A stretch of 64,000 nucleotides of DNA from Pseudomonas sp. IB20 (GTDB taxonomy: Bacteria > Pseudomonadota > Gammaproteobacteria > Pseudomonadales > Pseudomonadaceae): positions 2,522,012 to 2,586,011 of the forward strand of contig NZ_CP046103.1 of assembly GCF_009707325.1 (NCBI RefSeq). Reading direction: 5' to 3'. Every line of letters starts with the position of its first letter. The first letter of the stretch is position 1. A program made the position numbers and the translations under genes. Below are positions 29,396 through 36,382 of the stretch, piece by piece. Below the pieces are notes generated by a model. It had not been told where the DNA came from, made no database searches, and saw only the letters and a program-made list of their open reading frames with translations.

Positions 29396-30091
29396 ATGAA
29401 ACTGCTTAAGTTCTTACCGGCCCTTGCCTTCGCCGCCTTTGTCGGCCAAAGCTCAGCCTTCTCCTTTGGCGCCTCTGACGACGCGGTCATGCTCGCGCCA
29501 CCGGCCCTGGACCTGCCCGCCAACGCCGGCAACCTGCAAACCGCGGTCTTTGCCGGCGGCTGCTTTTGGGGTGTTCAAGGCGTGTTCCAACACGTACAAG
29601 GCGTGAAAAACGCGGTCTCCGGCTACGACGGCGGCGCAGCCAACACCGCCCAATACGAATCGGTCAGCAACGGCGACACCGGCCACGCTGAGTCGGTCTC
29701 GGTAACCTACGACCCGAGCAAAGTCAGCTACGGCAAGTTGCTGCAGATCTACTTTTCAGTGGCCCACAACCCTACCGAACTGAACCGCCAGGGCCCGGAC
29801 AGCGGCACCCAATACCGTTCGGAAATTTTCGCGCAGAATGCCGAGCAACAAAAAGTCGCCCAGGCCTACATCGCACAGCTGGACGCGGCCAAAGCGTTCG
29901 ATAAACCCATCGTGACCAAAGTGGAGATGGGCAAGGCGTTTTACCCGGCCGAGTCCTATCACCAGGACTTCCTCACCGAAAACCCGTCGTACCCCTACAT
30001 CGTGATCAACGACCTGCCAAAAGTGGCGCAACTCAAAAAGCTGTTCCCGGACCAATACCGCGCAGAACCGGTGCTGGTCAAAAACCAATAA
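29396..30091 (+). CDS. msrA: Peptide methionine-S-sulfoxide reductase MsrA, exported form
   Basis: A 231-residue MsrA. Sec signal peptide at residues 1-24 (ending GQSSAF), then the MsrA domain with catalytic Cys in GGCFWGVQGVFQ, followed by AQYESVSNGDTGHAESVSV, NPTELNRQGPDSGTQYRS and YHQDFL. The signal peptide distinguishes it from cytosolic MsrA. TGGAGTGAG precedes the ATG. With MsrB and DipZ it forms a periplasmic repair system, a split version of the fused PilB of Neisseria. Confidence 0.9.
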   Translation: MKLLKFLPALAFAAFVGQSSAFSFGASDDAVMLAPPALDLPANAGNLQTAVFAGGCFWGVQGVFQHVQGVKNAVSGYDGGAANTAQYESVSNGDTGHAESVSVTYDPSKVSYGKLLQIYFSVAHNPTELNRQGPDSGTQYRSEIFAQNAEQQKVAQAYIAQLDAAKAFDKPIVTKVEMGKAFYPAESYHQDFLTENPSYPYIVINDLPKVAQLKKLFPDQYRAEPVLVKNQ

Positions 30092-30154
30092 CCACCCCAA
30101 AACCCAATGAGCGCTCGTCCCCGTGCGTGCAGCCACAACCCATGCAACTGAGCC

Positions 30155-30185
30155 ACCGCTATCGCGGGCAAGCCCGCTCCCACAT
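30155..30185. repeat. REP palindrome
   Basis: ATCGCGGGCAAGCCCGCTCC within ACCGCTATCGC to CCCACAT is the canonical Pseudomonas REP core, located between the convergent msrA and NTF2-like genes. A degenerate copy (CCGCTATCGCAGGCAAGCCA) lies at 29341-29360. Confidence 0.85.
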
Positions 30186-30187
30186 GT

Positions 30188-30616
30188 TTAACCTTTGTCT
30201 TTTGCCAGATAAGGCGCCAACCGCCGCCCCATCTCTTCCCCCAACGCCTGCAACCCACTCAACGGCCGCACCATCACTTCAAACTCAACGATCTGCCCCT
30301 GCTCATTAAAGCGAATCAGATCAATCCCCTTGAGCTGCTTGTCACCCACCCGCGCGCTGAACTCCAGCACCACACTGAGCCCATCGCCGGTGGCCAACTC
30401 ACGGTGATAGGTAAAGTCCTCAAACACCTTGATCACCGTGTTGAGGATCATCGACACCACCGGCGCGCCAGGGTAGGGCGTGTGCGCCATGGGCGAGCGG
30501 AACACCGCCTCAGGCGCCAGCAGTTCAGGCAGGGAGGTTAGGTCGCGCGTTGCCAACAGGGCGTGCCAGCGTTGCAGGGTCTGGGCGGCGGCGGGGGTCA
30601 GTGTCAGTTCGGACAT
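30188..30616 (-). CDS. NTF2-like/SnoaL-like domain protein
   Basis: A 142-residue cytosolic protein with the NTF2-fold opening (LQRWHALLATRDLTSLPELLAPEAVFRSP) and a terminal beta-hairpin (IDLIRFNEQGQIVEFEVMVRP). Proteins of this kind are small ligand pockets or isomerase-like enzymes; no catalytic assignment is possible here. Downstream of the alpha-E gene on the same strand with 108 bases between, so perhaps independent. Confidence 0.75.
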   Translation of the reverse strand: MSELTLTPAAAQTLQRWHALLATRDLTSLPELLAPEAVFRSPMAHTPYPGAPVVSMILNTVIKVFEDFTYHRELATGDGLSVVLEFSARVGDKQLKGIDLIRFNEQGQIVEFEVMVRPLSGLQALGEEMGRRLAPYLAKDKG

Positions 30617-30724
30617 GTTCGGTACCTGTTCTTATGATGGGAAGGCATTTCACCTGCCCAACATAAGAGCGGTAACAAAGCAGGGTCAATCACCCGAATT
30701 GACAGTTAAGTGACTGCAATGCAC

Positions 30725-31675
30725 TCACACCACTTCAAGGTATGAGCTGTGAATCGCCCGGGCCAGTTCGCGCACGGTGTCGATAAAGTCCGTGAGCCGG
30801 CTGTGCAAGCCGTCTTCCAGGATTTCGTCGATGCCCGTATAACGCAGCCGCGCCTCGAACTCGGCGGCCAAACGCTGCGCCGTTCGGCCATAACTGCCGG
30901 GCAGGTCGGCCAGGATATGGCTCAGCTCCTCGATACACGCGTGCAACGATCGCGGCACATCACTGCGCAACAGCAGCAACTCCGACACCGAGCGTGCATT
31001 CAACGCATTCGGGTACAGCTCGGTGTACGCCTCGAACGACGACAACGCGCGGAGCAGGGCGCTCCACTGGTAATAGCCGCGTGCCGACAAGTCGCTGACT
31101 TCTTCCGACTCTTCACCAAACATCTCATAGCGCGCATCCAGCAGGCGCAAGGTGTTGTCCGCGCGCTCGACAAAGGTGCCCAGGCGAATAAACCGATACG
31201 CGTCATTGCGCATGATGGTGCCCGAGGTCGCGCCCCGGAACAGGTGCGAGCGCTGCTTGACCCAGTCGCAGAAGTGGCTGATGCCATGGCGCGCCAGGCC
31301 GCCGGCGGCGATGCTGCGCATTTCCAGCCAGGTGGCGTTGAGGTTTTCCCACATGTCGGCGGTGATCCGCCCGCGTACCGCGTGGGCATTGCCACGGGCA
31401 GCGCGCAGGCAGTTGTAGATGCTGGCGGGGTTTTCTTCGTCGAGGGCGAAGAAGTGCAGCATGCGCATCGCGTCCAGTTGTTTGTGACGCTCCAGGTAAC
31501 TCTCCAGGGTGCCGCTGCTGAGCAACGACATCGCCAGTTCGTCCAGCCCATCGCTGCGCCCGGCCTGGGGCATCAACGACAGCGAGTAACTGACTTCGAG
31601 CATGCGCGCTAGGTTCTCGGCACGCTCCAGGTAACGCGACATCCAGTACAGATCTGCGGCGGTTCTACTCAACAT
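30725..31675 (-). CDS. Alpha-E domain protein
   Basis: A 316-residue all-helical protein matching the bacterial alpha-E family: MLSRTAADLYWMSRYLERAENLARML at the N-terminus is its hallmark, as is FVERADNTLRLLDARYE in the middle. Such proteins are nearly always encoded beside a circularly permuted ATP-grasp enzyme, as here, two bases downstream. The biochemical role is unknown; association with an ATP-grasp ligase suggests peptide-bond formation. Confidence 0.9.
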   Translation of the reverse strand: MLSRTAADLYWMSRYLERAENLARMLEVSYSLSLMPQAGRSDGLDELAMSLLSSGTLESYLERHKQLDAMRMLHFFALDEENPASIYNCLRAARGNAHAVRGRITADMWENLNATWLEMRSIAAGGLARHGISHFCDWVKQRSHLFRGATSGTIMRNDAYRFIRLGTFVERADNTLRLLDARYEMFGEESEEVSDLSARGYYQWSALLRALSSFEAYTELYPNALNARSVSELLLLRSDVPRSLHACIEELSHILADLPGSYGRTAQRLAAEFEARLRYTGIDEILEDGLHSRLTDFIDTVRELARAIHSSYLEVV

Positions 31676-31677
31676 AC

Positions 31678-33087
31678 TCAGCCCTCCACCACCCAGGTGT
31701 CCTTGGTTCCGCCGCCTTGCGACGAGTTGACGATCAACGAGCCTTCCTTCAACGCCACGCGCGTCAGGCCGCCAGGCACCAGGCGGGTTTCCTTGCCTGA
31801 GAGCACGAATGGGCGCAGGTCGATGTGCCGTGGCGCGATGCCGTTTTCGACAAAGGTGGGGCAGGTGGACAGGCTCAAGGTTGGTTGGGCGATGTAGGCG
31901 TGGGGGCGTGCCTTGATGCGTTGGCGGAAGTCCTCGATCTCGGCGGCGGTGGAGGCTGGGCCGACGAGCATGCCGTAGCCGCCCGAGCCTTGGGTTTCCT
32001 TGACCACCAGCTCCGGCAGATGCGCGAGCACATGGGACAGTTCATCCGGCTTGCGGCACTGGAAGGTCGGCACGTTTTGCAGGATCGGTTCTTCATCCAG
32101 GTAGAAGCGGATCATTTCCGGCACATACGGGTAGATCGACTTGTCATCGGCCACGCCAGTGCCAATCGCATTGGCCAGCACCACGTTGCCCGCGCAGTAA
32201 GCCGCCACCAGGCCGGGCACGCCGAGCATCGAATCGGGGTTGAAGGCTTTGGGGTCGAGGAAGGCGTCGTCGATGCGCCGGTAAATCACGTCCACCGGTT
32301 TGGGCCCGTCGGTGGTGCGCATGAACACCTTGAGGTTGTGCACGAACAGGTCGGCGCCTTCCACCAGCTCCACGCCCATTTCACGTGCAAGGAAGGCGTG
32401 TTCGAAGAAGGCGCTGTTGAAGCGGCCCGGGGTCAGCACCACCACGTTGGGGTTGTCCAGGCGGCTGGAACTTTTCAGGGTCTTGAGCAGCAGGTTGGGG
32501 TAGTGGTCCACCGGCGCGATGCGCTGCTTGGCGAACACCTCAGGGAACAGGCGCATCATCATCTTGCGGTCTTCGAGCATGTAGCTCACGCCGCTGGGCG
32601 TGCGCAGGTTGTCTTCGAGCACGTAGTAGGTGCCGTCGCCGTCGCGCACCAGGTCCACACCGGAGATATGCGAGTAGATGTCGCGGTGCAGGTCCAACCC
32701 GACCATGGCCTTCTGATAACCCTCGTTGCCCAGCACTTGGTCCGCTGGAATGATCCCGGCCTTGATGATGCGTTGGTCGTGGTAGATGTCGGCGAGGAAC
32801 ATGTTCAGCGCATTGACCCGCTGGATACAGCCGCGTTCGATGACGCTCCATTCACTGGCGGGGATGCTGCGGGGGATGATGTCGAAGGGGATCAGGCGCT
32901 CGGTGTCCTGCTCGTCGCCGTAGAGGGTGAAGGTGATACCGGCGCGGTGGAACAGCAAATCGGCTTCGCGGCGCCGTTGGGCCAGCAGTTCCGGCGGCGT
33001 GTTGGCCAGCCAGCGGGAGAAATCCTGATAATGCGCACGGCACACGCCATCTGCGTCATTCATTTCATCAAAGAAAGATCGAGCCAT
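31678..33087 (-). CDS. Circularly permuted type 2 ATP-grasp protein
   Basis: A 469-residue protein beginning FFDEMNDADGVCRAHYQDF, with IPFDIIPRSIPASEW, FLADIYHDQRI and the ATP-binding elements VKETQGSGGYGMLVGP and RHIDLRPFVLSG near the C-terminus. These are signatures of the circularly permuted ATP-grasp family linked to alpha-E proteins. Expected to be an ATP-dependent carboxylate-amine ligase of unknown substrate. First gene of a two-gene operon. Confidence 0.9.
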   Translation of the reverse strand: MARSFFDEMNDADGVCRAHYQDFSRWLANTPPELLAQRRREADLLFHRAGITFTLYGDEQDTERLIPFDIIPRSIPASEWSVIERGCIQRVNALNMFLADIYHDQRIIKAGIIPADQVLGNEGYQKAMVGLDLHRDIYSHISGVDLVRDGDGTYYVLEDNLRTPSGVSYMLEDRKMMMRLFPEVFAKQRIAPVDHYPNLLLKTLKSSSRLDNPNVVVLTPGRFNSAFFEHAFLAREMGVELVEGADLFVHNLKVFMRTTDGPKPVDVIYRRIDDAFLDPKAFNPDSMLGVPGLVAAYCAGNVVLANAIGTGVADDKSIYPYVPEMIRFYLDEEPILQNVPTFQCRKPDELSHVLAHLPELVVKETQGSGGYGMLVGPASTAAEIEDFRQRIKARPHAYIAQPTLSLSTCPTFVENGIAPRHIDLRPFVLSGKETRLVPGGLTRVALKEGSLIVNSSQGGGTKDTWVVEG

Positions 33088-33424
33088 TCCAGTACCTTGT
33101 CAGTGCCTTGCTTGGTTGGCACTGCCGCAAAAAAACGCATTTTTTTATGAGCCCGTGGCTGATGGTGCCAACAGGCCTGGTCCTTACTTTCTTATGGGGT
33201 CGGCTCTGGGTCGGGGGGTAACGAATGCTCCTGTATCCGGGCAGATGAATGGATAACGCAATGCGTGTGCCGGAATGGGGGGGCTGGGTTGATTTAATCC
33301 TGTGGCGAGCGGGCTTGCCCCGCGTTGGAGTGCGCAGCGCTCCTGCGCCCGCTCGCCACAATGAGCCTGCTCGTCAAAACACCGGGTTCACTACAAGGGT
33401 GCAAGGGATGTTCTACAATGGTGC
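33088..33424. other. Intergenic region with one REP pair, no gene seen
   Basis: The 337 bases between the divergent ATP-grasp and membrane-protein genes hold the promoter side of both and the REP doublet at 33301-33360. I see no open frame with a ribosome site and family resemblance. Confidence 0.6.
33301..33360. repeat. Inverted REP pair (REPIN-like)
   Basis: Perfect 14-base arms TGTGGCGAGCGGGC and GCCCGCTCGCCACA surround an inner dyad GGAGTGCGCAGCGCTCC, making a 60-base hairpin. This is the arrangement of mobile REPIN units in fluorescent pseudomonads. Confidence 0.9.
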
Positions 33425-34039
33425 ATGAACAAACTTGAACTTCGCCAAGGCCCGATTCTTCTAACGAGACTCGAAACCTTGCGGAGCACCGTCGTGCCCA
33501 GAATCATCTCTCCCAACACCCCCGAAGCGGCCCTGACCGATCACAGCGAACACAACGCCAAGATCTTTGGTTCACCCAAGGACCGTCTCGACTTCTACCG
33601 CCGCGAGATCCAGTACGAAACCACCATCCTGGCCAACCGCACCGACGCCTACCTCACCGCGCAGTCGTTCCTGGTCATCGCCTTTGTCTCCGGCATGGGT
33701 AACCTGAACCCGGAGTGGGGCAAGTTCTTCACCTTGATCGTGCCGGTATTCCTGGCCTCCCTTGGCGTGCTCAGCTCCCTGAATGCCTGGCCAGGTATCC
33801 GCGCCGCGTACGAAATCATTGATCACTGGCACTACAAGCAGAGTGAACTGCTACGCAGCGAGCCGGTAATGGGCCTGGCCTATGACGATTCGCCGCTGTT
33901 CTGCGAGACCGAGTCATCCCACAAGGGCTATCGCAAGTCGCTGCTGTTCTCCATGCGCGCGCCGTGGCTATTCATGGTGTTTTGGGTATTGCTCGGCGCC
34001 TATGCGTTTTATATCCAGGTCGATAACCCGGTGTCTTAA
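33425..34039 (+). CDS. Membrane protein of unknown function
   Basis: A 204-residue protein (or 181 from a GTG at 33494 with GGAG eight bases upstream). Predicted membrane segments are at AYLTAQSFLVIAFVSGM, FFTLIVPVFLASLGVLSSL and APWLFMVFWVLLGAYAFYI. A conserved-looking cytosolic stretch RLDFYRREIQYETTILANRTDAY precedes the first span. I do not recognise the family. The following small acidic genes lie on the same strand. Confidence 0.7.
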   Translation: MNKLELRQGPILLTRLETLRSTVVPRIISPNTPEAALTDHSEHNAKIFGSPKDRLDFYRREIQYETTILANRTDAYLTAQSFLVIAFVSGMGNLNPEWGKFFTLIVPVFLASLGVLSSLNAWPGIRAAYEIIDHWHYKQSELLRSEPVMGLAYDDSPLFCETESSHKGYRKSLLFSMRAPWLFMVFWVLLGAYAFYIQVDNPVS

Positions 34040-34118
34040 GCAATTTGAACTTCATGACTCTGCGCACGACCTTACCTATACGCAGCCTGTGTTTTCCAAA
34101 ACTGCGAAGAGGTGACCC

Positions 34119-34331
34119 ATGAATACCAGCAACGATCCCCAAGTCAGCAAACGCAATGACCCGGCCATCGACGGTGGCGAACCGGCACCCGGCACCGCCG
34201 TCGACGCGCCGAAAGACCCAAAGCCTGCCAGCGACCCCAAAGCCAAGGAAAACGACTACAGTCCAGACTTCAAGCCTACGCCTGAGGCCAAGCCTGAAAC
34301 CGACGCTGATATCGACACCCAAGGCGGTTAG
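34119..34331 (+). CDS. Small hydrophilic acidic protein
   Basis: A 70-residue, Pro/Asp/Lys-rich protein with no cysteine and no hydrophobic segment, likely disordered. GAAGAGGTG lies upstream of the ATG at good spacing. Composition resembles small stress or general-response proteins of pseudomonads, but no function can be assigned. Followed after 11 bases by another small acidic gene. Confidence 0.65.
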   Translation: MNTSNDPQVSKRNDPAIDGGEPAPGTAVDAPKDPKPASDPKAKENDYSPDFKPTPEAKPETDADIDTQGG

Positions 34332-34342
34332 AGGAGACGCTC

Positions 34343-34480
34343 ATGTCCCACGAACTCGACGACGAAGAACTCAACGACCCGGGCAACGAAGACCCGGGTT
34401 CATTGATGGACGATGCACAAGTGCCGCTGAACGATCTGGACGACGCCGCGGATGTAGGCCATACCGAGAATCAAGACTGA
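34343..34480 (+). CDS. Very small acidic protein (45 aa)
   Basis: ATG 34343 is preceded by GAGGAGA, a strong ribosome site. The 45-residue product is extremely acidic (ELDDEELNDPGNEDPG, ending HTENQD) with about one third Asp and Glu. The ribosome site and proximity to the preceding small gene support a real two-gene unit. Its last ten bases overlap the 3' end of the convergent antiporter gene. Confidence 0.55.
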   Translation: MSHELDDEELNDPGNEDPGSLMDDAQVPLNDLDDAADVGHTENQD

Positions 34481-35823
34481 GTGTTCACCTTGGCACGTCG
34501 TTCATACCACGCCAGCATCGGCTGGGTACTCAGGCCATGAACGACGATGCTCAAGGCGATCACTGACACCGTAAGGTTCACCGCCACCGCGCTGCTGGTG
34601 CCGATCAGCCCGTGGTTGAGCGCGTAGAACAGGTAGTAAATACTGCCGATGCCGCGAATGCCGCACCAGCCGATCAAGCCGCGTTGCCGGTAATCGATCA
34701 GGTTGCCCCAGGGCATTGCCAGCACACTGACCGGGCGAATCACGCAGAACAGCAATGCCGCCACCGGTAGTGCGCGCCAATCCCAATGGCTGGCCAGCAC
34801 AATCCCCAGCACGGTCACCAGAAACACTTCCATCGAGCGCTCTACCAGGCTGCCGAATGACAGCATGTCGCCCATCATCACGCCGGCGGCGATCTGCGTA
34901 TCGGCAAGTTCGCTGACATCACCTTTCAAGGCGCGCGCAGGTTCCACCTCCAAATGGCCCACCACCGGCAGCGCCAAATGCTCTGACGGCGTCTGTGAGT
35001 TGCCGGTGGATTTGAACTCGGCCTGGCGCAAGCCCAGCCCGGCGGCGAACACCGACAGAAAGCCGTAGCCACCCACCGCTTCAGCCGCCACGTAGGCCAG
35101 CGCAATCAGAGCCAGGGTCAGGTAATCGTTGGGCGACAACGTGCTGTCTGCATGGGCGATGCGCATCCACAGCGTCACACGTCCGATGCCACGGCCCATC
35201 CAGTAGCCCATCAACAGCCCGGCCGGCACCGCCCACAACAGGTTCTTCAACACCCAGCCACCGAACCAGTCACCGTCAAACCCGCCGTGCTGCATAAACA
35301 GCAGCGCGAAGATCACAAAGGGAAAGGCCGTGCCATCGTTGAGGCCGGCTTCACCGGACAAGCCAAAGCGCAGCGCGTCATAGTCCTGGGCATTATTGAC
35401 CTGCACCAGCCCAGCCAGCACCGGGTCGGTCGGCGCAAGAATGGCGCCCACCAGCAACGACACGCCCCAAGGCAACGCGAACACGTAATGCAGCGCCAGG
35501 CACACGCCGAGAATCGTCAACAGCATCACCGGCCCGGCCATGCCGAATGCGACGCGCCACGTGCGGTGCCTGAGCGGCAGGCGCAGTTTCAGGCCGCTGA
35601 CGAATAGGGAAAACAGCACCGCGACTTCGGTCAGGTGCTCCATCCAGCGTGCGGAGCCTTTGATATCGAGGTGCAACAGGTCGACACCGAGTGGGCCGAT
35701 TGCCACGCCCAGCAGCAGGCACACCGCCGAGGTGGTCACCGGCATCCAGCGCAGGTAGGAGGAGGTGAGGGCGAGTGTGAGCAACACGGCGCCCAAGACG
35801 GCCAACCATAAAATAAACGTCAT
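34471..35823 (-). CDS. CPA-family cation:proton antiporter
   Basis: A 450-residue membrane protein with 12 or so spans. LVGAILAPTDPVLAGLVQV and SGEAGLNDGTAFPFVIFALL carry the ion-site motifs (TDP and the ND pair) of NhaP/CPA1 Na+(K+)/H+ antiporters. ATG 35823 gives a normal N-terminus with a membrane span at once; a GTG at 35853 would add ten residues; neither has a good ribosome site. Role: pH and cation homeostasis. Confidence 0.88.
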   Translation of the reverse strand: MTFILWLAVLGAVLLTLALTSSYLRWMPVTTSAVCLLLGVAIGPLGVDLLHLDIKGSARWMEHLTEVAVLFSLFVSGLKLRLPLRHRTWRVAFGMAGPVMLLTILGVCLALHYVFALPWGVSLLVGAILAPTDPVLAGLVQVNNAQDYDALRFGLSGEAGLNDGTAFPFVIFALLFMQHGGFDGDWFGGWVLKNLLWAVPAGLLMGYWMGRGIGRVTLWMRIAHADSTLSPNDYLTLALIALAYVAAEAVGGYGFLSVFAAGLGLRQAEFKSTGNSQTPSEHLALPVVGHLEVEPARALKGDVSELADTQIAAGVMMGDMLSFGSLVERSMEVFLVTVLGIVLASHWDWRALPVAALLFCVIRPVSVLAMPWGNLIDYRQRGLIGWCGIRGIGSIYYLFYALNHGLIGTSSAVAVNLTVSVIALSIVVHGLSTQPMLAWYERRAKVNTQS

Positions 35824-35894
35824 CGAGCGTGCACCAGGCCGGGGTCTATCCACGTTGGAGGACCACGGCCGGGTGCAGGTTCAATGTACTTCTA

Positions 35895-36232
35895 TCAGGT
35901 ATCGATCCACGAGTGGTCGGAGCCTATTTTGACGTTGAACCGATGGTGAAGCGGGAAGTAATGTTCCTTCACCTTCTTTATTTTGTTATCCAGAAGGATC
36001 GGAGGCTCAATGCCATTTCTTGCGTACGCGTCAAGAACCTCTTTTTTGATGTCGACCGTCGGGCCATTAACGGCGAACCGATGGTTTTTATCCGAATCAT
36101 GTCCATTAATTGACGCGGCCCCGGCGGCGACTGGCGGAGGCTGGGGTAGTACATGCATAGCGGCTGGCCGGTGCAGGCCCAGTCCGCGAGGCTTTGGCTT
36201 GCCACGAAAAGACCGCTGACCAATAGGCTCAA
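35895..36232 (-). pseudogene. Putative small secreted protein, probable frameshift
   Basis: Two overlapping minus-strand frames complement each other. One starts at TTG 36232 with a clear signal peptide (SLLVSGLFVASQSLA, then DWACTGQPLCMYY) but degrades after about residue 35. The adjacent frame, ending at 35895, reads as a plausible hydrophilic domain (NGPTVDIKKEVLDAYARNG, KIKKVKEHYF) but has no sensible N-terminus. A one-base slip around 36110-36140, in a run of GGC/CCG repeats, would join them into a secreted protein of about 110 residues. Family unknown. Confidence 0.4.
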
Positions 36233-36287
36233 AAGTCACCACAACGACCTATTTGGACGATAAACGACACCCACCCAACTCTATCCA

Positions 36288-36310
36288 TTGAACGACTGTT
36301 CAGTTTGAAC
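36288..36310. promoter_or_regulatory. Candidate TetR operator upstream of the aminotransferase/ABC operon
   Basis: TTGAAC-GACT-GTTCAG (36288-36303) overlaps a second dyad GTTCA-GTT-TGAAC (36298-36310), giving three half-sites. The same spacing and sequence occur as a perfect dyad at 42208-42223 beside the TetR gene, which supports a shared operator. Confidence 0.65.
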
Positions 36311-36382
36311 TATGTTGACCGCATCCACCCTTTTGCATGCAAACGGGTTCGCGCTTTTTCTTCTGGAACGAGAGGCTCTGGC

